Origin: Calditrichales bacterium MX18-03
GTDB lineage: Bacteria > Bacillota > Clostridia > Lutisporales > Lutisporaceae
Direction: 5' to 3'
Length of the DNA: 64,000 nt
Assembly (NCBI GenBank): GCA_021083345.1
Contig: JAJGRE010000001.1
Span: forward strand, 186,001-250,000
Shown: positions 32,420 through 39,846 of the stretch, piece after piece
How positions within the stretch are numbered: the stretch's first letter is position 1
Layout of the letters: each line of letters opens with the position of its first letter
The notes under the pieces: model-generated
Database searches by the model: none
Seen by the model: the letters and a program-made list of their open reading frames with translations, nothing else
Told to the model about the DNA's origin: nothing
Program-made: the position numbers and the translations under genes

Positions 32420-33883
32420 TTATTCGAACCATTTGCCAATACTATGAAGATCTTTCTCCATATGAATGTTTTCAAACTCGTTAGTTTTAGGATTGTACCT
32501 GTAGTCCTCTTTCCAGTCGTTTATATTTCGTATCGTTTTTTTGAGACAATCCGTGATATAGTAGACCTCCTCATCCGTCATGACAGGATGAACGGATAAT
32601 CTGACCCAGCCCGGTTTTTCAGCCAGATTCCCATCATCGATCTGCTTGGTAATGCTGTCAGATTGTGAATGCTTTATGTTCAATAGATAATGACCATAGG
32701 TACCGGCACAGGAGCATCCGCCTCGCAGCTGCACCCCAAAGCGATCGTTCATCAGCCTGACCAACAGGTTGTAATGTGTGTTGTCCACATAGAATGAGAC
32801 GATTCCCAAACGTTCTTTAATGTCTCCGGCTAGAATATGCAGTCCTTCCACACCTTCCAGCTCAGAAAAGATTATTTTCAATAATTCTTTTTCCCGCTTT
32901 ATCATGTTATCTACATTCATTTCATTTTTTAGACGGATACACAGTGCCGTTCTTATGGTCTGCAAGAATCCCGGCGTTCCTCCGTCTTCACGGGTTTCAA
33001 TATCTGCAACATAGGAACGTCCCCCCCAGGGGTTCGTCCAATTTACAGTACCTCCGCCTGGTACATCCGGAACCTTATTGGAATATAAACGGCTGTCAAA
33101 TACCATGACACCTGACGTACCAGGTCCTCCTAAGAATTTATGCGGGGAGAAAAAAATCCCATCCAGCTTTTGCAGCGGGTTTTCCGGATGCATATCAATG
33201 GTGACATAGGGTGCCGAAGCAGCGAAGTCCACAAAGCAGATCCCGTTATGACGATGCATTATTTCAGCCATCTGATGATAAGGCGTCTGGATTCCCGTAA
33301 TGTTGGAGCAGGCTGTAAAAGCGCCGATTTTCATCCGGCGGTCACTATGCTTTCGGACAGCCTTTTCCAGTTCATCCAAATCTACCAAACCCTTTGCATC
33401 CGGTTCTACTACCACTACATCTGCAATGGTTTCCAACCATGAAGTCTGATTTGAATGGTGTTCCATATGTGTGACGAATACAACCGGCCTCATCTCATCC
33501 GGTATGGTCAGCTTATCCTTGAATCTCTCATTGATTTTGATGCCCAAAATACGCTGCATCTTGTTGACAACCGAAGTCATACCAAAACCGGAATTAATGA
33601 TCACATCGTTCTGATCGGCATTGACATGCTTTTTTATTTCATTTCTTGCAAAAAGATAAGCTCTGGTCATGGTTGAACCTGTTTCATTGGATTCCGAATG
33701 GGTATTGCCTACGAAAGGACCAAAACGGTTCATCATTTTTTCTTCTATCGTGCGATATAGTCGACCGCTTGCTGTCCAATCAGCATATATGATTCTCTTT
33801 CTGCCATAATAGCTGTCAAAAGCTTGCTCATAACCGATCACATTTTTTCTATGCTCTTTGAAGTATTCTTCCATACCCATTAT
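32420..33883 (-). CDS. Class V aminotransferase, cysteine-desulfurase-like
   Basis: A 487-residue PLP enzyme of the NifS/SufS/selenocysteine-lyase superfamily. The cofactor lysine is in SPHKFLGGPGTSG. HMEHHSN and FVDFAASAPY give the cofactor-stacking His and the Asp. A cysteine-rich loop RGGCSCAGTYGH lies where desulfurases have their sulfur-accepting Cys. It is some 80 residues longer than SufS. Start ATG 33883 is set by GGAG eight bases upstream; ATG 33907 has none. A sigma-54 promoter stands 60 bases upstream. No IscU/SufU scaffold gene is adjacent, so it more likely serves sulfide or persulfide production than general cluster assembly. Confidence 0.88.
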   Translation of the reverse strand: MMGMEEYFKEHRKNVIGYEQAFDSYYGRKRIIYADWTASGRLYRTIEEKMMNRFGPFVGNTHSESNETGSTMTRAYLFARNEIKKHVNADQNDVIINSGFGMTSVVNKMQRILGIKINERFKDKLTIPDEMRPVVFVTHMEHHSNQTSWLETIADVVVVEPDAKGLVDLDELEKAVRKHSDRRMKIGAFTACSNITGIQTPYHQMAEIMHRHNGICFVDFAASAPYVTIDMHPENPLQKLDGIFFSPHKFLGGPGTSGVMVFDSRLYSNKVPDVPGGGTVNWTNPWGGRSYVADIETREDGGTPGFLQTIRTALCIRLKNEMNVDNMIKREKELLKIIFSELEGVEGLHILAGDIKERLGIVSFYVDNTHYNLLVRLMNDRFGVQLRGGCSCAGTYGHYLLNIKHSQSDSITKQIDDGNLAEKPGWVRLSVHPVMTDEEVYYITDCLKKTIRNINDWKEDYRYNPKTNEFENIHMEKDLHSIGKWFE

Positions 33884-33942
33884 GCCTTCTCCTATCTCTT
33901 TTAACATAGTATTATTGATGTTACTTCATATTTTATCTTGAG

Positions 33943-33959
33943 CAACTATCATGCCAAGC
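33943..33959 (-). promoter_or_regulatory. Sigma-54 promoter of the desulfurase-like gene
   Basis: The minus strand reads TTGGCATGATAGTTGCT, an almost perfect -24/-12 element (TGGCAyr-N4-TTGCw), with GG and GC exactly ten bases apart. It is about 60 bases before the start codon and just behind the gene of a sigma-54 activator. Confidence 0.88.
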
Positions 33960-33996
33960 TTTTGACTTAAGAATGGCCTTCTTTGGGTTGAAATTT

Positions 33997-34017
33997 TCTC
34001 AATATGCGATATTCGGA
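33997..34017. promoter_or_regulatory. Candidate activator site upstream of the sigma-54 promoter
   Basis: TCTCAATATGCGATATTCGGA contains the inverted repeat AATAT-GCG-ATATT about 45 bases upstream of the -24 element. Its TCTCAATATG half is repeated in the terminator stem at 34030-34058, giving several copies of the same word upstream of the promoter. Confidence 0.45.
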
Positions 34018-34020
34018 GCA

Positions 34021-34058
34021 GAAAAAAATCTCAATATGAGAATTTATCTCATATTGAG
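34021..34058 (-). terminator. Terminator of the sigma-54 activator gene
   Basis: CTCAATATGAGA (34030-34041) pairs perfectly with TCTCATATTGAG (34047-34058). The A-run on its left is a U-run on the minus strand. The stem sequence may double as an upstream activator site. Confidence 0.8.
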
Positions 34059-34072
34059 ACCTGTATTAGCCT

Positions 34073-35848
34073 TCAATATCCATATTCTTTTAGCTTCCTG
34101 TAAAGAGTAGCCCTGCTGATTCCCAAAGCCTGGGCTGCCTTTGTTATTGCCTGCTTGGAGCTTCCAAAGCAGCGGATTGCCTTTTCAATTTCAATTTGCT
34201 CAAGCTTTTTTATCGGTATGACGGCTTCACTTATTTCCGCTGCTCCGGGTATGTGAAGATTTTTAAAGCGGCTTGGCAAATCGCTTTCACTAATTGAATC
34301 ACTGCCGCACATATTAACGGCATATTCGATGGTATTCTCCAATTCTCTGACGTTGCCCGGCCATTGATAAGCCTTCAGAACCGCCATGGCACCCGAATCA
34401 ACCTCGTTAATGTTCTTTTCCAGCTTCCGATTGCACTTATCCAAAAGGTACTTAACAAGGATTTCGATATCCTCTTGCCTTTCCCTTAAGGGGGGAATGC
34501 TCAGCGGAATAACATTCAACCGGTAATACAGATCCTGACGGAATTCGCCTTCCAATACCTTTTTATCCAGTTCTTTGTTGGTTGCTGCTATCACCCTAAC
34601 ATCAATAGGAATCCAATCTTTCCCCCCTACCTTTTCAATGACTCTCTCCTGCAAGACCCTTAAAAGTTTGGTCTGCAGGTGCAGCTGCATGTCCCCTATT
34701 TCATCCAGAAAAATCGTTCCGTTGTTTGCTAATTCAAATTTTCCGGCTTTACCGCCTCTTTTTGCTCCGGTAAATGCACCTTCCTCGTATCCGAAAAGCT
34801 CACTCTCTAAAAGCTGCTCCGGAATAGCCGAGCAATTGATAGAAATAAAGGGTCTTTTGCTTCGCTTGCTATGGAAGTGTATAGCCCTGGCAAAAAGCTC
34901 TTTTCCTGTACCGCTTTCACCCAGTATAAGCACGGTAGAAGCTGATCTTGAAGCTTTCTCAGCTTCGGCTTTGACTTTATTAAGATTATGACTGCTTCCA
35001 ATAATCTGCTCAAAGCCCGTTTCAATCATTCCGATAGAAACATTATTAACGATGTTTAAGACATCTGAGATATCACTAAACACAAACACGGTGCCAAGAT
35101 TCTTTCCATCTAAGCAGATAGGGTTTGAATCGTAAAAACCTCTGATACGCTTCTGATTTTTTTTGTACATGAACTCTCTGTTTTTTGCCTGTTGACATTT
35201 AAGGAGCAAGTCCCCTAACTCAAGGCTACCTATCAAATCCTTTATGTTTAAATCCTTGGGGTATCTTTCATCCAATTGAAACAAGCCAACCGCTTTTTCA
35301 TTATAATGCAGTATCTTGCCTGCGCTGTCGACTGCAATAATTCCTCTATCGACAGAATTCAAGACAGTTTCCAGCTCTTTCGCCAGAAGCTCTATTCTCT
35401 CGGTGTTTTCTTGTTCCAACACCATCGAAGAAATAAGTTCTGCCATTCTATTTAAAAAAATCAATAGATTCGCCTTGTTTTTTATAATCTCATCCTTTTG
35501 AACTTGGTCAAATGCTACTAATCCGATGACACCTAAGGTGCTGGTGTTTACCTTAATTGGACAGCAGACTTCTGCGTATTCAATGCAGTGTGTCAGCACC
35601 TCACAATTATTGCAAATTTCATGCTTTTGGGGATCTTCAATAATGAAATGTTCACCGCTCTTCAAGGCATAGCCAAATACAGAGGTTCCACTGACCTTCT
35701 GTCCTATACATTCCTTATAACGTCCTGTCCCGGCTATCCTGTTAAGCTGTTTGTCTACGATGGTGACATCTACATTCATTACACTTGATATTGCTTCAGA
35801 GACATCTTGTACACGGGTAACGACCTTGATCAAATCCATCTCAATCAT
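34073..35848 (-). CDS. Sigma-54-dependent transcriptional activator
   Basis: A 591-residue enhancer-binding protein. The N-terminal sensory part (about 1-145) is GAF-like and has a cysteine cluster (CNNCEVLTHCIEYAEVCC) that could bind a metal or an iron-sulfur centre. A PAS domain follows (about 155-260). The AAA+ domain has Walker A GESGTGKE, the sigma-54-contacting EGAFTGAKRG, Walker B TIFLDEIGD and RFRQDLYYRLNV-type sensor region. The C terminus is a Fis-type HTH (KAAQALGISRATLYRKL). Its start overlaps the thioredoxin stop (ATGA). A sigma-54 promoter follows the gene, so its target is probably the desulfurase-like gene. Confidence 0.95.
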   Translation of the reverse strand: MIEMDLIKVVTRVQDVSEAISSVMNVDVTIVDKQLNRIAGTGRYKECIGQKVSGTSVFGYALKSGEHFIIEDPQKHEICNNCEVLTHCIEYAEVCCPIKVNTSTLGVIGLVAFDQVQKDEIIKNKANLLIFLNRMAELISSMVLEQENTERIELLAKELETVLNSVDRGIIAVDSAGKILHYNEKAVGLFQLDERYPKDLNIKDLIGSLELGDLLLKCQQAKNREFMYKKNQKRIRGFYDSNPICLDGKNLGTVFVFSDISDVLNIVNNVSIGMIETGFEQIIGSSHNLNKVKAEAEKASRSASTVLILGESGTGKELFARAIHFHSKRSKRPFISINCSAIPEQLLESELFGYEEGAFTGAKRGGKAGKFELANNGTIFLDEIGDMQLHLQTKLLRVLQERVIEKVGGKDWIPIDVRVIAATNKELDKKVLEGEFRQDLYYRLNVIPLSIPPLRERQEDIEILVKYLLDKCNRKLEKNINEVDSGAMAVLKAYQWPGNVRELENTIEYAVNMCGSDSISESDLPSRFKNLHIPGAAEISEAVIPIKKLEQIEIEKAIRCFGSSKQAITKAAQALGISRATLYRKLKEYGY

Positions 35849-36168
35849 CCAAGGTTTTCTTGTATAAGATTTTCAATCACCTCAGGGGTACAGTTCTCTG
35901 CGCCGCTTATTTCTTTTACCTTCTCTCCATTTTTGTAGATGATGAAGGTCGGCAATCCCATCACCTTCTGACCTATTGCCAGTCTCCTGTTTTCTGTCGT
36001 GTTAAGCTTGCAGAACTTCATTTGCCCTTCATACTTCTCTGCCAATCTGTGAACATCCGGCATCAGCGCTTTGCAAGGCTCGCACTTGTCACCCCAGAAA
36101 TCCACCAATACCACACCTTCCGCTTGAAGCACCTCAGCCTCGAAATTATCCTTATTCAGCTCTACCAT
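35845..36168 (-). CDS. Thioredoxin with CEPC active site
   Basis: A 107-residue thioredoxin fold: VVLVDFWGDKCEPCKAL with active site CEPC rather than the classical CGPC, and the cis-proline loop VMGLPTFIIYKNG. The tryptophan that normally precedes the active site is displaced (FWGDKC), as in variant thioredoxins of amino-acid-fermenting Clostridia. The start at 36168 is set by AGGGGTG six bases upstream. It overlaps the activator gene by four bases, so enzyme and regulator are translated together. Disulfide reduction for the downstream sulfur pathway, or signalling to the activator's cysteines, is plausible. Confidence 0.93.
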   Translation of the reverse strand: MVELNKDNFEAEVLQAEGVVLVDFWGDKCEPCKALMPDVHRLAEKYEGQMKFCKLNTTENRRLAIGQKVMGLPTFIIYKNGEKVKEISGAENCTPEVIENLIQENLG

Positions 36169-36203
36169 TTCATACACCCCTTTCACGTATTGCTCTTTCT
36201 TGT

Positions 36204-36212
36204 ATTATAACA
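36204..36212 (-). promoter_or_regulatory. Extended -10 promoter of the thioredoxin-activator operon
   Basis: On the minus strand TGTTATAAT (plus 36204-36212) matches TGnTATAAT. It lies about 35 bases before the thioredoxin start, just past the chrA stop codon. Confidence 0.55.
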
Positions 36213-36218
36213 TACCGC

Positions 36219-37403
36219 TTATCCCATCATCCATCCTATTATTCCACCTGCTAAAATAAGCCACGCAGAGTTGATTTTGGTGCGGAATACCAGTGCCAGA
36301 GCAATCATAGCCAGTGCTGCGGTAACCCAATCTGTTATTGCCGATACACCCAGTTTCCAGCTGACTACAACCATCAGACCCCATGACGCGACATTTACAC
36401 CATCCAATATACCGGATACCCAGGAAGAAGAACGCAGTCTTGCAATGAAAGGATTGATTGCCCAAACCAGAACAAATGCCGGTAAAAAGATACCGATAGT
36501 GGCCAAAATGGCACCCGGGTAACCTTTGATAATATAACCGACAAAGGTGGCGGTCGTAAATACAGGGCCCGGTGTAAACTGCCCAACGGCCACGGCATCC
36601 AGCAGCTGCTGGCTGGTCAGTACCTGGAAGCGCTCAACCAGCTCCGACTCCAGAAAGGCCAGGAGTACATAACCGCTTCCGTATAATACCGAGCCGATTT
36701 TCAAAAAGGTCAGGAACACAGTGGTCAGGGACATCTTTTTCTGTTCAAACTGATCGCTCAAGAATGCAGCTGCCAACCCATACAGTGGAAGTGACACGGA
36801 TAGGTTGACGCCACGCAGCTTCTTCCAATTTGCGATAATCATCATAGCCAAGCCAGCTATTGCCAACAACAGGATTTCGCCAAGTCCCATGAAGGCCAGC
36901 AGGATCACACCGGCTCCGATGATACCGGCATTTTTATTTTTCACTGCTGATTTGCCAAGGTTGTACAAAGCTTGCAAAACGATTGCGATGATGATCGGCT
37001 TGATGCCGTATAGAATATTGGCAACCTCCGGCAGCGTACCGAAGCGCATATAGGATACCGCAAAGAAAAGGACAATCAGCATTGCCGGCAGTATAAAGCA
37101 GCTGCCCGCAAGCAGAAGGCCTAAAATTCCCCCGCGTTCATAGCCCAGATGGATTGCCAGTTCCGTTGAGTTAGGTCCGGGAATCAGGTTGGTGGCACCC
37201 AATAGGTCTAGAAACTTCTCCCGGCTGAGCCATTTGCGCTTCTTGACGATCTCATCGTCCATCATTGCAATGTGGGCTGCCGGTCCGCCAAAGGCCGTAG
37301 CCCCCAATTTGAAAAATACGCCGGCAATTTCCTTATATCGTTCTCTCTTCTCGACTTGTGTCAGGTTTTGAAATTCACTCTTCTTATTCTCAATCATTTG
37401 CAT
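36219..37403 (-). CDS. chrA: Chromate-type anion transporter ChrA
   Basis: A 394-residue CHR-family membrane protein with two homologous halves of about five to six helices each. The first half has FKLGATAFGGPAAHIAMM and GATNLIPGPNSTELAIHLGY; the second half repeats the pattern in FLKIGSVLYGSGYVLLAF and VAVGQFTPGPVFTTATFVGY. The paired F..G...GG and PGP motifs are diagnostic. CHR proteins export chromate with sulfate-like specificity; physiological substrate in an anaerobe may differ. It diverges from a PadR regulator across a 159-bp region with tandem repeats. The ribosome binding site is GGAGG. Confidence 0.9.
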   Translation of the reverse strand: MQMIENKKSEFQNLTQVEKRERYKEIAGVFFKLGATAFGGPAAHIAMMDDEIVKKRKWLSREKFLDLLGATNLIPGPNSTELAIHLGYERGGILGLLLAGSCFILPAMLIVLFFAVSYMRFGTLPEVANILYGIKPIIIAIVLQALYNLGKSAVKNKNAGIIGAGVILLAFMGLGEILLLAIAGLAMMIIANWKKLRGVNLSVSLPLYGLAAAFLSDQFEQKKMSLTTVFLTFLKIGSVLYGSGYVLLAFLESELVERFQVLTSQQLLDAVAVGQFTPGPVFTTATFVGYIIKGYPGAILATIGIFLPAFVLVWAINPFIARLRSSSWVSGILDGVNVASWGLMVVVSWKLGVSAITDWVTAALAMIALALVFRTKINSAWLILAGGIIGWMMG

Positions 37404-37508
37404 TTTCCTCCGTATCGATTGAACATGGATGTGCCGCTCAATTTACTGCATTACTACTACTGTCGGTGAAAATACTGCTTGAAGTAGCATGAATACTATG
37501 ATACCATT

Positions 37509-37531
37509 ATATCGTATTCCGATATCGTATT
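37509..37531. promoter_or_regulatory. Tandem repeat between chrA and padR
   Basis: ATATCGTATT occurs at 37509-37518 and again at 37522-37531 (13-bp period). It sits in the divergent region just upstream of the padR ribosome binding site, a likely PadR operator. Confidence 0.5.
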
Positions 37532-37562
37532 TCGTTTTAATTATAATTCAGGAGTGAGCAAG

Positions 37563-37871
37563 ATGCAAGACCAAATTTTACGGAAGCTTTTTCTGGGTTT
37601 TATTCAGATCCATATTCTGCACCATGCAAAAAAAGAGCCTTTTTTCGGCTCTTGGATGATTGAAGAGCTGGAGGAGCATGGGTATGATATGAGTCCCGGG
37701 ACACTGTACCCTTTGCTGCATAGCATGGAGTCCGGCGGCTTGTTGGAACGGGAAGACCGATTGGTTGATAAGAAGATCCGGAAATATTACAAGATAACCC
37801 AAAGAGGCATTGAAGTCCTGGAGGAAGCATGCAAAAAGGCTTATGAGCTTTTTAAGGAAATCAAGGATTAA
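37563..37871 (+). CDS. PadR-family transcriptional regulator
   Basis: A 102-residue winged-helix repressor of the PadR family: ILHHAKKEPFFGSWMIEELEEHGYDMSPGTLYPLLHSM is the characteristic N-terminal DNA-binding region, followed by the YYKITQRGIEVLEEA wing and last helix. Start ATG 37563 has AGGAGTG six bases upstream; GTG 37554 is inside that site. Divergent from chrA, which it probably controls together with itself. Confidence 0.9.
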   Translation: MQDQILRKLFLGFIQIHILHHAKKEPFFGSWMIEELEEHGYDMSPGTLYPLLHSMESGGLLEREDRLVDKKIRKYYKITQRGIEVLEEACKKAYELFKEIKD

Positions 37872-37948
37872 TCGCCTGCCGAGCCTTGTGGAACCCTTCT
37901 CCATCCGATATAATTTTATTAAAATCTTGTACCGATAAGGAGATATTT

Positions 37949-38929
37949 ATGCTGTATATTAAAAATGATTCTACCAATCCCTATTTCAACCACGCAGCTG
38001 AAGAATACTTTCTTAAGGAATTTGACGATGAGTGCTTTATGCTGTGGCGCAATGCGCCCTGCATCCTGATCGGGAAAAACCAGAATGCCTTATCCGAGAT
38101 CAATGTGGACTATGTTAAAGCCAACAATATAACCGTTGTCAGAAGGTTAACCGGCGGCGGCGCTGTTTTTAACGATCTGGGGAATATCAACTTTACCTTT
38201 ATCACCAACAGGGCTTCGGACAACACCATCGACTTCAGGAAATTCACGCAGCCCATCATCAATGCCTTGGGTGACCTCTCTGTGAATGCCGAGTTTTCAG
38301 GTCGCAACGATATTACCATAGACGGCAAAAAATTCTCCGGCAATGCCCAGTATTATCACAAAAGCCGGGTGCTGCACCATGGGACACTGCTTTTTTCGGG
38401 CAACCTGACAGATTTATCCCAGGCACTGAAGACAAAGCCCTTGAAATTTGAAGACAAGAGCGTAAAGTCCATTGCCAGCAGGGTAACGAATATCAGCCAG
38501 CATCTATCCGCACCCATGGACGTGCTGGAATTCAGAAACTACCTAATGGGCCATGTGATGAAGGCAAACCATATATCGGAGGTTTACACCTTCACAGAGG
38601 AAGACTTGAAGAAAATTGAAGAAATCGTCGAAAAGCGGTTTTCCACCTGGGAGTGGAATTTCGGAAGTTCACCGGAGTACAGCTTCGCCAATGAAAAGCG
38701 GTTTGCAGGGGGCACCGTCGAGCTGCGAATGCAGGTTGAGGGCGGCACCATTCAAGCCATCAGCATCTATGGCGACTTTTTCGGAGAAAGGGATGTCAAG
38801 GAATTGGAAAACGCCCTGAAGGGCGTCAGGCACGATGAAGCAAGCATCCGAAAGGCGCTTGCCGGCTTTGAAATTGAGAAATACCTTGCAAATATAACGC
38901 TGGATGATCTCATCAGCTGTATATTTTAA
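37949..38929 (+). CDS. lplA: Lipoate-protein ligase A
   Basis: Attaches free lipoate to lipoyl domains (GcvH, 2-oxoacid dehydrogenase E2) via lipoyl-AMP. The 326-residue protein has the RRLTGGGAVFNDLGNINFTF lipoate-binding loop (RRxTGGGAVxHD family motif), DITIDGKKFSGNAQ with the catalytic Lys, and HHGTLLF, followed by the C-terminal accessory domain. Start ATG 37949 behind AAGGAGAT; the longer frame to 37886 lacks a site. Monocistronic, ended by a bidirectional terminator. No lipoyl-domain gene is in the window. Confidence 0.95.
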   Translation: MLYIKNDSTNPYFNHAAEEYFLKEFDDECFMLWRNAPCILIGKNQNALSEINVDYVKANNITVVRRLTGGGAVFNDLGNINFTFITNRASDNTIDFRKFTQPIINALGDLSVNAEFSGRNDITIDGKKFSGNAQYYHKSRVLHHGTLLFSGNLTDLSQALKTKPLKFEDKSVKSIASRVTNISQHLSAPMDVLEFRNYLMGHVMKANHISEVYTFTEEDLKKIEEIVEKRFSTWEWNFGSSPEYSFANEKRFAGGTVELRMQVEGGTIQAISIYGDFFGERDVKELENALKGVRHDEASIRKALAGFEIEKYLANITLDDLISCIF

Positions 38930-38936
38930 TGCAATT

Positions 38937-38985
38937 AAAACAAGCCCTCCTCATCTTTTTTTGGGTGGGGAGAGCTTGTTTTTTT
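38937..38985. terminator. Bidirectional terminator between lplA and crcB
   Basis: AAAACAAGC...CCTCC pairs with GGGGAG.GCTTGTTTT, followed by T7 on the plus strand and with A-rich flank for the minus strand. It separates convergent genes. Confidence 0.85.
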
Positions 38986-38986
38986 A

Positions 38987-39349
38987 TTATTTCATGATCC
39001 CTATTCCTATCATAAACCCAATAATACCCAGAAATATTGTCCCTGTTATATAAATGGCCGCATTTATTTTCTCGTTGTCCTGGTATAGCTTGAAGCCTTC
39101 AAACATAAAGGTTGAAAAAGTCGTAAACGCGCCAAGATAGCCTTCTGCCATGAGAAGATAGAAGTTGCCGGACTGATATAGGCTGCTGACGATGCCCAGA
39201 AGCAACGCACCGGAAATATTGACAACCATCGTGCCGATAGGCAAAACCGAAGCTTGTTTTTCTGAAATTGCTTTACCCAATAAGTACCTGGAAATACTCC
39301 CAAATACGCCTCCTATACCCACCACTAAATATTCCACAGCAATCATCAC
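38987..39349 (-). CDS. crcB: CrcB/Fluc fluoride channel subunit 2
   Basis: A 120-residue, four-helix fluoride channel subunit. Family motifs: GIGGVFGSISRYLLG, NISGALLLGI (the pore Asn) and GYLGAFTTFSTFMFE (the Phe-box and fluoride-lining TTFST). It begins with GTG 39349 or ATG 39346 behind AAGGA. It follows the other crcB by 23 bases; such pairs form heterodimeric channels in many Firmicutes. No fluoride riboswitch is visible upstream. Confidence 0.93.
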   Translation of the reverse strand: MMIAVEYLVVGIGGVFGSISRYLLGKAISEKQASVLPIGTMVVNISGALLLGIVSSLYQSGNFYLLMAEGYLGAFTTFSTFMFEGFKLYQDNEKINAAIYITGTIFLGIIGFMIGIGIMK

Positions 39350-39372
39350 ATCCTTAACTTCTTTTATCTCGG

Positions 39373-39768
39373 CTATCGCAGTTCCACTATCCGGACCACC
39401 TTTTTCCCTGCCATGTCACCAAGGATTACGGCGATCAATCCTATTGCGACAGAAAGCAGCATATACAACAAAGCGATGTAAAGTCTTCCGGCTAGCATTA
39501 AGCTCACCGTCTCCCGGCATAGTGTAGAAAAGGTTGTAAAAGCGCCCAGGAATCCGGTCGCTATGCCAAGACGCCAGTCCGTATCGATTTCCCACTTATC
39601 CAGGACCAGCCTTAAGAAAACCGCCAGAACGAAACAGCCTGTCATGTTGATAATCATGGTGTTCAAATGTAGCTGGTTGAAAATATGCAAGCCTTCCATG
39701 CGCTTCATTAGAAAACGCAGTATAGCGCCGCCAAAGCCGCCCGTACCAATCAGGATATAACGCCGCAT
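39373..39768 (-). CDS. crcB: CrcB/Fluc fluoride channel subunit 1
   Basis: A 131-residue paralog of the next gene: IGTGGFGGAILRFLM, NMTGCFVLAVF and GFLGAFTTFSTLCRE. The start at 39768 follows GAGAGGTGG; in-frame codons up to 39807 run into the trkH terminator. First gene of the crcB pair, about 40 bases downstream of the terminator after trkH, so its promoter must overlap that terminator or it depends on read-through. Confidence 0.93.
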   Translation of the reverse strand: MRRYILIGTGGFGGAILRFLMKRMEGLHIFNQLHLNTMIINMTGCFVLAVFLRLVLDKWEIDTDWRLGIATGFLGAFTTFSTLCRETVSLMLAGRLYIALLYMLLSVAIGLIAVILGDMAGKKVVRIVELR

Positions 39769-39797
39769 CCTGCCACCTCTCTCCCAAAATAAGCTCA

Positions 39798-39836
39798 GAA
39801 AAAACAAAACTCCTGCATCCGTGTCAATACAGGAGT
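39798..39836 (-). terminator. Terminator after trkH
   Basis: On the minus strand ACTCCTG pairs with CAGGAGT (39809-39815 with 39830-39836), extended by an adjacent T-A pair, followed by TTTGTTTTTTCTG. It stands between trkH and the crcB pair. Confidence 0.75.
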
Positions 39837-39846
39837 CATCAGTCTA

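Noticed and set aside
39769-39846. Fluoride riboswitch before crcB
   Set aside because: No GGxGATGGxGTTCGCC-like block could be found; the space holds a terminator and a ribosome binding site only.
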